Shown: positions 1 through 7,367, counted from the stretch's first letter. The stretch: DNA of 12,250 bases from JBGTBD01 sp041749475 (GCA_041749475.1 JBGTBD010000037.1:1-12250), one strand, 5' to 3'. Translations and numbers: made by a program. Notes: a model not told the origin generated them from the letters alone.

Positions 1-549
1 GGCGTGACCGCCTTTGATGAGCACGGCTTTGGGGCCCATCCTTAATAAGGAATGCGCGGCTTTCAGCATATCCTCACGGGTGGTGATGGGGATGCCGGTG
101 AGGGCTTCGGCTTCGGGGATGTTGGGGGTCAGCAGCCGGGCGCGGGGGAACAGGGTTTTCAGGCCTTCAACGGCATCGGGCTCCAATAAGGCAGCGCCGC
201 CTTTGGCGACCATCACGGGGTCGAGAAATAGCGGGATGCCCGTAGCATCTTCGTTAAGGATAGTGGTGACGGTGCGGATGACGGCGGGGTCATTCAACAT
301 GCCGATCTTGATGCTGTCCGCACCGATATCGTCGAGGAAGGTCGTCATCTGTAGGGCGACGAAGCGTTCGGGGACGGGGAATATACCGGCGACGCCGAGG
401 GTGTTCTGGGCGGTGAGTGCGGTGATGGCTGTGCCCGCGTAGCCGCCCATCGCCATCACGGATTTGATGTCCGCCTGTATCCCTGCCCCGCCGCCGGAAT
501 CCGACCCGGCGATGATGAGGACGCGTGGTGTGGCAATGGGTTCAGGCAT
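1..549 (-). CDS. thiD: Hydroxymethylpyrimidine/phosphomethylpyrimidine kinase ThiD (3' end missing)
   Basis: Phosphorylates 4-amino-5-hydroxymethyl-2-methylpyrimidine and then its monophosphate, giving the pyrimidine diphosphate used in cytoplasmic thiamine synthesis. The window holds the first 183 residues; the family is usually about 265, so the C-terminal third lies beyond the left edge. Seen in the protein: the ribokinase-like N-terminal substrate loop GSDSGGGAGIQAD (residues 15-27), the DPVMVAKGG segment (110-118), TPNIPEAEAL (141-150) and the start of the nucleotide-binding region IKGGH (178-182). The ATG at 549 is the only start that gives the family N-terminus; an ATG at 556 is out of frame and meets a stop after four codons. 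The start lies 9 bases after the glmM stop and has no clear Shine-Dalgarno, so co-transcription and perhaps coupling with glmM is likely (inference). Confidence 0.95.
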   Translation of the reverse strand, partial: MPEPIATPRVLIIAGSDSGGGAGIQADIKSVMAMGGYAGTAITALTAQNTLGVAGIFPVPERFVALQMTTFLDDIGADSIKIGMLNDPAVIRTVTTILNEDATGIPLFLDPVMVAKGGAALLEPDAVEGLKTLFPRARLLTPNIPEAEALTGIPITTREDMLKAAHSLLRMGPKAVLIKGGHA

Positions 550-558
550 GACGCATGA

Positions 559-1914
559 TCACGCGGCCTTGGATTCTTTCTGGATGACGGCGCAAAGACG
601 ATCCGCTTCGCGCTCGATTTCGGCGAGGTTATCGCCTTCCAGCATCACGCGGATTTTGGGTTCCGTACCCGACTTGCGAATGAAGACGCGCCCGCGTTTG
701 CCGAGCAACGCTTCCGTTTCGGCGATGGCGGTTTTAACGCCGGGAGTGTCGAGCGGGTCGCGGCCCGAGAAGGGGATGTTTTTTAGGATTTGCGGGAGCG
801 GTTCGAACGGGCGGCCACAAACGCTTAAGGGCTGTTTTTTCTCCAGCATCACGGCGAGGACTTGCAGGGCGGCGACCAGGCCATCGCCCGTCGTCACGTA
901 ATCGCGCATGATGATATGGCCCGATTGCTCGCCGCCGATATTGCAGTTGTGATTGCGCATCTCCTCGATGACGTAGCGGTCACCAACGGCGCTGCGGATG
1001 AGTTTTAAACCCTCGCTCTCGATGTATTTCTCTAATGCGAGGTTGGACATCTGTGTGGCAACCACCTTGCCGCCTTTCAGGCGGCCCTGACTGTTCCAAT
1101 AGGCGGAGATGATGGCGAGGATCTGGTCGCCGTCGATCAGGCGTCCGTTCTCGTCACAGATGATGACGCGGTCGGCGTCGCCATCCAGCGCGATGCCGAG
1201 GGAGGCTTTCTGTTTCAGCACTTCGGCGCAAATGACTTCCGGATAGGTCGAGCCGCAATGGTCGTTGATGTTGAGACCGTTCGGCTTGTCACCCAGCGTG
1301 ATGACTTCCGCGCCCAGTTCGGTGAGGACGATGGGGGCGATCTGGTAGGCGGCGCCGTGCGCGCAATCGACGACGATTTTCATGCCGTCGAGCCGCAGGT
1401 GACGCGGGAATGTTTGCTTCACGAATTCGATATAGCGCCCGCGGGCATCCTCGATACGTTTCGCGCGGCCAAGGCCAGCTGCGTCGGCCACGAGTGCGGA
1501 CATATCGCTCTGCATCCGTGCTTCGATGCGCATCTCCACTTCGTCGGACAATTTACTGCCGTTAGGGGCGAAGAGTTTTATGCCGTTATCCTCGAATGGG
1601 TTATGGGAGGCAGAGATCATCACGCCGAGGTCGGCGCGCATGGAGCGCGTCAGCATGGCGACGGCGGGGGTCGGTAATGGGCCGACGAGAATCACATCCA
1701 TCCCTACGGCAATAAACCCAGCGGTGAGAGCGGGTTCCAGCATATAGCCCGAGAGGCGGGTATCCTTGGCGATGACGACTTTGTGGCGATGGTCACCGCG
1801 CACGAATTCGAGGCCCGCGGCCATGCCGACTTTCAGGGCGGTATCCGCCGTCATGGGGAACTGGTTCGCGCGTCCGCGAATGCCGTCTGTCCCGAAGAAT
1901 TGGCGTGTTGTCAT
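559..1914 (-). CDS. glmM: Phosphoglucosamine mutase GlmM
   Basis: Converts glucosamine-6-phosphate to glucosamine-1-phosphate, the step before UDP-GlcNAc and hence before peptidoglycan and lipopolysaccharide. It is a cytoplasmic alpha-D-phosphohexomutase. Counting from the ATG at 1914 (451 residues): FGTDGIRG at the N-terminus (7-14), the phosphoserine loop ISASHNP (100-106) with catalytic Ser103, the Mg-binding loop DGDADR (244-249), the sugar-binding loop GGEQSGH (327-333) and the phosphate-binding loop RKSGTEP (413-419). All key residues are present and the length is normal. Two ATG codons are in tandem at 1917 and 1914. I chose the second because MTTRQFFGTDG then aligns with the start of the E. 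coli protein; both have only a weak AAAGA upstream. In many alphaproteobacteria glmM follows ftsH directly, but here an opposing gene separates them, so glmM probably needs its own promoter. Confidence 0.97.
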   Translation of the reverse strand: MTTRQFFGTDGIRGRANQFPMTADTALKVGMAAGLEFVRGDHRHKVVIAKDTRLSGYMLEPALTAGFIAVGMDVILVGPLPTPAVAMLTRSMRADLGVMISASHNPFEDNGIKLFAPNGSKLSDEVEMRIEARMQSDMSALVADAAGLGRAKRIEDARGRYIEFVKQTFPRHLRLDGMKIVVDCAHGAAYQIAPIVLTELGAEVITLGDKPNGLNINDHCGSTYPEVICAEVLKQKASLGIALDGDADRVIICDENGRLIDGDQILAIISAYWNSQGRLKGGKVVATQMSNLALEKYIESEGLKLIRSAVGDRYVIEEMRNHNCNIGGEQSGHIIMRDYVTTGDGLVAALQVLAVMLEKKQPLSVCGRPFEPLPQILKNIPFSGRDPLDTPGVKTAIAETEALLGKRGRVFIRKSGTEPKIRVMLEGDNLAEIEREADRLCAVIQKESKAA

Positions 1915-1966
1915 CATTCTTTAATAAAAAAGCTGTATTTGTTAACTATTGCGTTTCTCGTTATGT

Positions 1967-1994
1967 ATTTTAGGAGCAAATTATCTCTGCGCAA
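1967..1994 (-). promoter_or_regulatory. Candidate sigma70-type promoter for glmM
   Basis: On the minus strand TTGCGC (1994-1989, 4 of 6 matches to TTGACA) is followed after 16 bases by TAAAAT (1972-1967, 5 of 6 matches to TATAAT). The predicted start near 1960 would give a leader of about 45 bases before glmM. It sits in the 124-base A+T-rich gap between glmM and the divergent orphan gene, where a promoter is expected because that gene separates glmM from ftsH. This is motif matching only. Confidence 0.4.
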
Positions 1995-2041
1995 TCATAG
2001 AGTGATATTAAGTAAGAAAGCCCTTTATTCAGGAGATAAAA

Positions 2042-2536
2042 ATGTCTACTCCCTCTAACACCATTCAATCCACAACTGAAATTGATTTGAATAAGCCTAT
2101 TACAGTGCGGGCACTACTTGAAGCAGATAAAGCCATATCATGTCTTATTGATATAGAGGAAGAGAAAAAACATGCAAATAGAGGAGGTAGAAGAAGAATA
2201 GAAGATTCCGTAGTGGTGCATATATTGAATAGTATTTCCCGGGATGTAATCGGGTGTAATCTTGGGAATTTGCCGGAGACAATGGGGGCGCTCAAAGAGA
2301 AACTGGAAGAATACAAAGTTCCTGCCGATGCGTTTAAACGCGAGGAGTATTGTAAAATGTGGACAGGGGATGATGATGCTCCTCATTATGAAGAAATCTC
2401 TGAAGTGGATGCCACTAGAATCAATCAAGCGGTAGATTTTATCTACCACGCGGCGGAACAAAGCATGCGTGGAATAGACCCTTCTATCCATGAGGGAATT
2501 GCGGCAATAGATAGTACCCCTATACTACTACGCTAA
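2042..2536 (+). CDS. Unrecognised 164-residue protein, A+T-rich, opposite to the operon
   Basis: I do not recognise this protein. It is the only plus-strand gene. The start is well supported: AGGAGA at 2031-2036 lies five bases before the ATG. Codon use is rich in A and T (many AAA, GAA, ATA, AGA) and unlike the flanking core genes, which suggests later acquisition. The protein looks soluble, with no signal peptide or membrane segment. It has a polar Ser/Thr-rich N-terminus (1-15), a charged stretch with acidic IEEEKK followed by basic RGGRRR (about 38-52), a likely helix around residues 75-95 and an acidic region DDDAPHYEEISEVD (about 110-123). I see no enzyme motif. It is divergent from glmM and converges on ftsH: its TAA (2534-2536) overlaps the ftsH TAG (2535-2533), so no terminator fits between them and the ftsH transcript must run antisense into it. 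No clear promoter was found in 1918-2041. That it is a real gene is likely; its role is unknown. Confidence 0.8.
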   Translation: MSTPSNTIQSTTEIDLNKPITVRALLEADKAISCLIDIEEEKKHANRGGRRRIEDSVVVHILNSISRDVIGCNLGNLPETMGALKEKLEEYKVPADAFKREEYCKMWTGDDDAPHYEEISEVDATRINQAVDFIYHAAEQSMRGIDPSIHEGIAAIDSTPILLR

Positions 2537-4482
2537 CCGGGTGGCATATCTGCATCCAACTTATCTTCCGGCGTAGTGTCCACAACTTTACTGCGGCGGC
2601 CCGGCAAGGAGGATTTCAAAGGCTCGATGGGTGCGCTGTCAGTCGGTTTGCGGTCGAGTTTATTGCCCGCCATCAACTCCTTGATTTCGTCCCCGGTGAG
2701 GGTTTCGTATTCCAGCAGGGCTTGCGCGACTGATTCCAGTTGGTCACGGTTGCCAGAAAGAATTTCTTTGGCCTTGGAATGGGCTTCTTCGACAATGCGG
2801 CGGACTTCGGCGTCGATGCGGGAAGCGGTTTCTTCCGAGACGCTTTTATCCGGGGACATATAGCCCATGAAGCCTTCCTGCTGATCGCCGCCGTAAAGGA
2901 CGGGGCCGAGCGCGTCGCTCATGCCCCAGCGGGTGACCATGGCGCGGGAAAGTTTGGTGGCGTACTGGATGTCGGACGATGCGCCGCTCGATACCTTGTC
3001 ATAGCCGAAGATGATTTCCTCGGCGACGCGGCCGCCCATGGAGACAGCCAAATCGGCATACATCTTCTCGCGCAGGTAGGATAGCTTGTCGGTCTCGGGT
3101 AAGCGCATGACCATCCCCAATGCGCGACCGCGCGGGATGATGGTGGCTTTGTGGATGGGGTCGGAAGCGGGGCAATGGATGGAGACTACGGCATGACCGG
3201 CTTCATGATAGGCGGTCATCTTCTTCTCTTCGTCGCTCATCACCATGGATTTGCGTTCGACGCCCATCATCACCTTGTCCTTCGCCTCTTCCAGCTCACG
3301 CATGGTGACGACTTTCTTGTCACGGCGGGCGGCGAGGAGTGCGGCTTCGTTGACGAGGTTGGCGAGATCAGCGCCGGAGAAACCGGGCGTACCGCGCGCG
3401 ATGATCTTGGTATCCACATCCGGTGCGGCGGGGACTTTCATCAAATGCACCTGCAGGATTTTCTCGCGGCCCGCGATGTCGGGATTGGGGACGACGATCT
3501 GACGGTCGAATCGGCCGGGGCGGAGTAGTGCGGGGTCAAGCACGTCAGGGCGGTTGGTCGCGGCGATGATGATGATGCCCTCATTGGCCTCGAACCCGTC
3601 CATCTCGACGAGTAACTGGTTCAGCGTCTGTTCGCGTTCATCGTTCCCGCCGCCCATGCCAGCGCCACGATGGCGACCGACGGCGTCAATCTCGTCGATG
3701 AAGACGATGCAGGGCGCATGTTTTTTTGCCTGCTCGAACATATCGCGCACGCGGCTGGCGCCGACGCCCACGAACATCTCGACGAAATCAGAGCCGGAAA
3801 TGGTGAAGAAGGGTACACCCGCTTCCCCGGCGATCGCGCGGGCGAGCAGGGTTTTCCCCGTTCCCGGAGGACCTACGAGCAAGCAACCACGGGGGATTTT
3901 CCCGCCAAGGCGCTGGAATTTCTGCGGGTCTTTCAGGAAGTCGACCAGTTCCTGCAATTCGTCCTTCGCTTCGTCGATACCGGCGACGTCGGTGAACATC
4001 TTGCGTTCGGACTTTTCGGTCAGCATACGGGCGCGGGATTTACCGAAACCCATCGCGCCACCACCCCGTCCGCCGGATTGCATCTGGCGCATGAAGAATA
4101 CCCAGACGCCGATCAATATCAGGAAGGGTAGCCATGAAACAAGCCCGCCGAGCAGGCTGCTGCCGGGAGTCTCCGAGGGAACAGCCGTGATCTTGACGTT
4201 ATGCTCGGTTAGTTTATTGACGAGGTCGGGATAATTGGGGGAAAGGGTCTGGAAGCCCTCGGTGGAGTTGGTGAAATGCCCGGTGATAATGGTTCCGTCC
4301 TCTTTCGATTCACGGATCACGACGTCGGACACTTCGTTAGCGTCCAGCTTAGTCATGAACTCGGAGAAAGGCAGGTGCATCTGGTTGGTTTGCTCCATGC
4401 CCCCTTGTACGAAACGATAGAGAATCACGAGCAGGACGAACGCCGCTACCCATAACACAACATTTTTACCCATATTCGGCAT
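2533..4482 (-). CDS. ftsH: ATP-dependent zinc metalloprotease FtsH
   Basis: Hexameric inner-membrane AAA+ protease that extracts and degrades misassembled membrane proteins and short-lived cytoplasmic regulators. At 649 residues it is of usual length. Domains in order: first transmembrane helix (about 7-25), periplasmic domain (about 30-112), second helix (about 114-131), AAA+ module with Walker A GPPGTGKT (204-211), pore loop FVGV (237-240), Walker B IVFIDEID (259-266) and the second region of homology with the Arg fingers (about 311-328), then the protease domain with HEAGH (His426, Glu427, His430) and the third zinc ligand Asp504 in SSDIQYAT. The C-terminal tail from about 610 is polar and probably disordered. 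The start at 4482 gives MPNMGKN, matching the usual family start; a start at 4473 (MGKN) is also possible, and neither has a strong Shine-Dalgarno. It starts 28 bases after the tilS stop, so tilS-ftsH is probably one transcript. Its stop overlaps that of the convergent orphan gene. Confidence 0.98.
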   Translation of the reverse strand: MPNMGKNVVLWVAAFVLLVILYRFVQGGMEQTNQMHLPFSEFMTKLDANEVSDVVIRESKEDGTIITGHFTNSTEGFQTLSPNYPDLVNKLTEHNVKITAVPSETPGSSLLGGLVSWLPFLILIGVWVFFMRQMQSGGRGGGAMGFGKSRARMLTEKSERKMFTDVAGIDEAKDELQELVDFLKDPQKFQRLGGKIPRGCLLVGPPGTGKTLLARAIAGEAGVPFFTISGSDFVEMFVGVGASRVRDMFEQAKKHAPCIVFIDEIDAVGRHRGAGMGGGNDEREQTLNQLLVEMDGFEANEGIIIIAATNRPDVLDPALLRPGRFDRQIVVPNPDIAGREKILQVHLMKVPAAPDVDTKIIARGTPGFSGADLANLVNEAALLAARRDKKVVTMRELEEAKDKVMMGVERKSMVMSDEEKKMTAYHEAGHAVVSIHCPASDPIHKATIIPRGRALGMVMRLPETDKLSYLREKMYADLAVSMGGRVAEEIIFGYDKVSSGASSDIQYATKLSRAMVTRWGMSDALGPVLYGGDQQEGFMGYMSPDKSVSEETASRIDAEVRRIVEEAHSKAKEILSGNRDQLESVAQALLEYETLTGDEIKELMAGNKLDRKPTDSAPIEPLKSSLPGRRSKVVDTTPEDKLDADMPPG

Positions 4483-4510
4483 TCAATTCATCCAATCCAT
4501 TCGCAGTAAA

Positions 4511-5848
4511 TCAATCGGCGGCAGCATCAGCAAGATGTTTTCGTTGCAAAACCTCTATTTGCACCGTTTCGGCCAAGCCTGTCACCGCCCAGTAACCGAT
4601 ATGGGGTACGCCGAGCAGCCCTTCAACCCCCCGGAGGGCCGGAAAACCGTAAATCACCTGCTTGGGGACGCCCATATCGCGGCATTTCTTGCGCCACACG
4701 GGCGGGAGCGCGGCAACCCCGTCCGCACGGAGAGCGCCGAGGGTAACGCGTCCCTGCCATTCATTGGACAGACGGACAGCATATCTATCATCCCAGGTGA
4801 TTGTTTTATATGACGAGATGGTTTTATCCTCAGGTAATTTGGCGGGTTCGCGAGTGAGCCAGAGGAGGTTTTTGTTCGGCGTGGGATAGAATAGGATACC
4901 GGAAAGGGTGGCGGGTTTAATGAGGGTTCCTTGCGTTAATGCCTGCACCATGGGCTGCATCGCTTCCGCACGGGGAAACGGGGTGTCAGGTCGAACATGG
5001 GCGATTATGTGACGGAAAGCACGGAAAGCCGCTTCAGAGTCAATCCCCTGCCAGCTGGAAAGCGGCATCTGGCCGTAGCCCGCTGGTGAGCGCACGAAGT
5101 GTGCATCTAAAAATTGCGTCGCGTGATGTTCGAGCGCCGTCGTCGCCTGACGCAGGATGCGAGTGGTTTCGGTGAGGCGTTGGGGAGTGAGGCCTTCGGA
5201 TTTAAGGGTGGAAGTGATGTTACGCATGCGGTTGCGGGCGAAATGGTCGCTGTGATTGGTAGGGTCTTCGATCCACGGTTGATTTTGGGTGCGGAGATAA
5301 TCCTGAAGCGCGGATTTCTCGATGGCGAGCAAAGGGCGCAGGATGTTCAGGCTGCCCCGTTTGGTATGGGGCGGGATGCCGGCGAGGCCTTCGAGACCGC
5401 TGCCGCGTACCAGATGCATCAGCACGGTTTCCAACTGGTCGTCGGCATGATGGGCCGTGCAAAGGTATGACACCCCCTGCTCCCGACACCATGCCTCAAA
5501 AGCGGCGTAACGCGCATCGCGCGCTTTTTCCTGTAGAGCGGGTGCGGTGATGGGGGTGGAAGGATGGAGGATGACGGAGGTAATATGCTTGGCGCGGAGC
5601 CAGTCCGCCACCTGCCCTGCTTCGATAGCGGATTCCGCGCGGATGGCGTGATCAACGATGAGGGCGGTCAGGGTCGCCTGATGGTTCCCACACCATTTTG
5701 CGAGTAGTAGACAGAGCGCCATACTGTCCGCACCGCCGGATACGGCGACGGCCAGCTTTTTACCCGTGAGCATAACTTCCCACGGGTGCATCAGGGGGGC
5801 GAAGCGCGTGGTGTCGAAGGACTCAGAATGCTGTGCGGGCATGGGCAT
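4511..5848 (-). CDS. tilS: tRNA(Ile)-lysidine synthetase TilS
   Basis: Adds lysine to C34 of the CAU-anticodon isoleucine tRNA in an ATP-dependent reaction, making lysidine so that the tRNA reads AUA and is charged with isoleucine. Seen in the protein (445 residues from this start): the N-type ATP-pyrophosphatase loop SGGADSMAL (37-45), HHADDQLET (133-141) and the TilS signature region WIEDPTN...FARNRMR (192-209), followed by the tRNA-binding C-terminal half. The open frame continues upstream to 6013, but that part overlaps the end of the neighbouring gene and carries no family similarity. I therefore place the start at the ATG at 5848 (MPMPAQ); 5842 is an equal alternative. Neither has a clear Shine-Dalgarno. 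The upstream gap of 77 bases contains A+T-rich promoter-like sequence. The conserved partner ftsH follows 28 bases downstream. Confidence 0.94.
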   Translation of the reverse strand: MPMPAQHSESFDTTRFAPLMHPWEVMLTGKKLAVAVSGGADSMALCLLLAKWCGNHQATLTALIVDHAIRAESAIEAGQVADWLRAKHITSVILHPSTPITAPALQEKARDARYAAFEAWCREQGVSYLCTAHHADDQLETVLMHLVRGSGLEGLAGIPPHTKRGSLNILRPLLAIEKSALQDYLRTQNQPWIEDPTNHSDHFARNRMRNITSTLKSEGLTPQRLTETTRILRQATTALEHHATQFLDAHFVRSPAGYGQMPLSSWQGIDSEAAFRAFRHIIAHVRPDTPFPRAEAMQPMVQALTQGTLIKPATLSGILFYPTPNKNLLWLTREPAKLPEDKTISSYKTITWDDRYAVRLSNEWQGRVTLGALRADGVAALPPVWRKKCRDMGVPKQVIYGFPALRGVEGLLGVPHIGYWAVTGLAETVQIEVLQRKHLADAAAD

Positions 5849-5870
5849 GGTGGGCAGGATAGCAGAGGTT

Positions 5871-5898
5871 TTGAGGTGGGACGAGAGTGATTTATAAT
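5871..5898 (+). promoter_or_regulatory. Promoter-like A+T-rich patch (both strands)
   Basis: On the plus strand TTGAGG (5871-5876) is followed after 16 bases by an exact TATAAT (5893-5898). On the minus strand the same patch reads TATAAA (5896-5891), about 43 bases before the tilS start, but with no good -35 box. The minus-strand reading would be the useful one, serving tilS-ftsH. The plus-strand reading matches consensus better and would produce RNA antisense to the unrecognised gene at 5926-6402. I cannot tell which, if either, is active. Confidence 0.3.
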
Positions 5899-5925
5899 TT
5901 ACACATACCTCGTGGTGACCGGGGC

Positions 5926-6402
5926 TTAAGCCGACGAGCGGGTCGCCTGCTCGAAGATGATTTTTAGGATGAGCTCGAACGCCGCGTCCACAGCAGAATA
6001 CAAGTCTGGCCAATCAAGTCGGCTAAGAAACACGTCCCCCTCGTTAGAAGGTAGCGAACCCTCATTCATTTCAACATCGATTCGCGCAAGGCGGGCTAGC
6101 TGTATCTGTAGCGCGACGTGAGATGCACTTGATTCGTTTAATTTTAGGGCTTGGCCCGTCTCACGTAACGTGTTCAGAAATTCCCGAAGTTGGTTGGAAG
6201 ATGGAGCATGTTTCATTTGTAAGCTTTGTTGCCAAGCCCCCTGAGCATTTAAAAAACGGAGCAATATATCCTGTATATGAGTATAGGATAGGTCATCATG
6301 AAACGGGGCTGATTTTAGTTTACGGATGCTATCAGAATCATTTTCCATGTAGTGAGTATATGCGAAACAGGCATGTAAGGAAACATGCAACCTATTCGTC
6401 AC
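5926..6402 (-). CDS. Unrecognised small helical protein between cpoB and tilS
   Basis: I do not recognise this protein. The frame runs from a GTG at 6402 (158 residues) to a TAA at 5926; an internal ATG at 6348 would give 140 residues starting MENDSDSIRK. Neither start has a Shine-Dalgarno, and the 18 residues unique to the long form look unlike a normal N-terminus, so the ATG is a reasonable alternative. The sequence looks helical and soluble, with alternating hydrophobic and polar residues (for example DILLRFLNAQGAW, HVALQIQLARLARID, VDAAFELILKIIF), and lacks signal peptide, transmembrane segments and cysteine or histidine motifs. It is less G+C-rich than its neighbours. It interrupts the conserved cpoB-tilS order, in the same orientation, 77 bases before tilS. 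A shorter frame on the plus strand over the same DNA (6123-6434) looks less natural. That it is a real gene is likely but not proved. Confidence 0.6.
   Translation of the reverse strand: MTNRLHVSLHACFAYTHYMENDSDSIRKLKSAPFHDDLSYTHIQDILLRFLNAQGAWQQSLQMKHAPSSNQLREFLNTLRETGQALKLNESSASHVALQIQLARLARIDVEMNEGSLPSNEGDVFLSRLDWPDLYSAVDAAFELILKIIFEQATRSSA
6371..6388. repeat. Small inverted repeat near the start of the 5926-6402 gene
   Basis: GCATGT (6371-6376) and ACATGC (6383-6388) form a perfect 6-bp dyad around AAGGAA. It falls inside the first codons if the GTG at 6402 is the start, but lies 23 bases upstream of the ATG at 6348. In the latter case it is placed like an operator. A TATACT on the minus strand (6360-6355) lies between it and that ATG. 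Such a short dyad can arise by chance. Confidence 0.25.
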
Positions 6403-6455
6403 GATTGCGGGCAGAAATCAATCGTGCGGTGTAGTCTTAAGCATACGAAAGGTGG

Positions 6456-6475
6456 ATTCCCGCTTGCGCGGGAAT
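6456..6475. repeat. REP-like palindrome, copy of a widespread proteobacterial repeat
   Basis: ATTCCCGC (6456-6463) and GCGGGAAT (6468-6475) form a perfect 8-bp stem with the loop TTGC. With its flanks (GTGGATTCCCGC ... GCGGGAATGA) it closely resembles the short palindromic repeat found in many copies between genes in diverse proteobacteria. It begins 28 bases past the cpoB stop. No T run follows on the minus strand, so it is a poor intrinsic terminator; it may protect the 3' end of the tol-pal mRNA. That it is multicopy in this genome is inferred from recognition of the motif. Confidence 0.6.
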
Positions 6476-6503
6476 GAAAAACAACCTGATAGCGTAGCTG
6501 ACG

Positions 6504-7367
6504 TTATTGCGGGCAGGAGAGTTGCTGACGCTCGTCGCGGGCTTTCTGGAGGACGGATTCCGCGCCGCCTTTGAACTTGACAAGGATCTGCTGCAGCACG
6601 ATGCACGCCTTATCCGTTTTGTTCAGCTGAACAAGGGATTTCGCCAGTTTGAACAGGTTATCGGGGGCTTTGATACCGCCCGGCATGGCTTCGAAGCCCT
6701 TGCGGAAGCTGTCGGCGGCTTTCAGGTAATCCTCGCGGACGTAGAAGGTCTCGCCCAGCCAGTAATAGACGTTGCTGACCAGCGGATCGCCGGGGTATTT
6801 CTGCAAGAATCCCTCGAACACGCGGCCCGCTTTGTCGTACTGGGCTTTGTTCATCAGCGAGAAACCGTAATTATAGTGTTCACGCGAGGAATTGAAGGCG
6901 GGCATCACGAAATTATCCGGCGAGCTGGCCTGTTCGGTAGCGGGCGCTTCGGCGGGAGCGGTGGGGAGCTGCTGTGCGGCCTCCGGCGCGGGTGTTTCGG
7001 CAGGTGCTTCACCATTAACGGGAGCGGCGGCTGGCGCTGGTTGGGACGCACTCATCTGCTCCAGTGCACCGAGGCGGAAATCCATGTCCTGATTCATCTG
7101 GTCGAGTTTACGTTTGATGGAATTGGTGTTGTGCTGGTTCTCTTCCAGCTGGCCGCGGAGCTGGCGGATTTGCTCTTCCAGCGCGTCGATGCGCGCCGTG
7201 AGGTTGCCGACCGCACCGCTGGGGGCGACACCGCCGCCGCTACGGTTGTTCATCTGCCGCTCCAGTGCGTCGATACGATAGCGGAGGGCCGAATCGTCAT
7301 TAGGACCAGCCAAGGCGGGCGAGGCCATCAGGGTCAGAGCGAGAAGAGCGGATGCGGGGCGAAACAT
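6504..7367 (-). CDS. cpoB: Cell division coordinator CpoB (YbgF), TPR protein of the Tol-Pal system
   Basis: Periplasmic partner of TolA that links Tol-Pal to septal peptidoglycan synthesis in E. coli. The 287 residues show a Sec signal peptide (1-20, cleavage after ALA), an N-terminal coiled coil with heptad-like spacing (about 25-105; the trimerising region of the family), a Pro/Ala/Glu-rich linker (about 107-150) and a C-terminal TPR domain with three repeats (about 162-270) including HYNYGFSLMNKAQYDKA and YYWLGETFYVREDYLKAA. The start at 7367 is set by GGAGGA at 7377-7372, four bases upstream. It follows pal after 126 bases that contain a terminator-like hairpin, so its expression may be reduced relative to pal or come from a separate promoter. 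Length and layout are normal for the family. Confidence 0.95.
   Translation of the reverse strand: MFRPASALLALTLMASPALAGPNDDSALRYRIDALERQMNNRSGGGVAPSGAVGNLTARIDALEEQIRQLRGQLEENQHNTNSIKRKLDQMNQDMDFRLGALEQMSASQPAPAAAPVNGEAPAETPAPEAAQQLPTAPAEAPATEQASSPDNFVMPAFNSSREHYNYGFSLMNKAQYDKAGRVFEGFLQKYPGDPLVSNVYYWLGETFYVREDYLKAADSFRKGFEAMPGGIKAPDNLFKLAKSLVQLNKTDKACIVLQQILVKFKGGAESVLQKARDERQQLSCPQ

Noticed and set aside
2065..2491. Minus-strand frames opposite the orphan gene (2065-2316 and 2138-2491)
   Set aside because: The plus strand has the better Shine-Dalgarno, a longer frame and a normal charged composition; the minus frames are rich in Ser, Ile and Phe as shadows of A+T-rich coding.
3554..4234. 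Plus-strand frame of 226 codons opposite ftsH
   Set aside because: It lies over the highly conserved AAA+ region of FtsH and is rich in Pro, Ser and Arg as expected of an antisense shadow.
5849..6013. N-terminal extension of tilS up to 6013
   Set aside because: It overlaps the end of the neighbouring gene and lacks family similarity. TilS proteins begin shortly before the PP-loop, matching the ATG at 5848.
6123..6434. Plus-strand frame of 103 codons opposite the unrecognised gene
   Set aside because: It is shorter, has no Shine-Dalgarno and is less protein-like than the minus-strand frame. Because neither has a known homologue, this choice is only probable.
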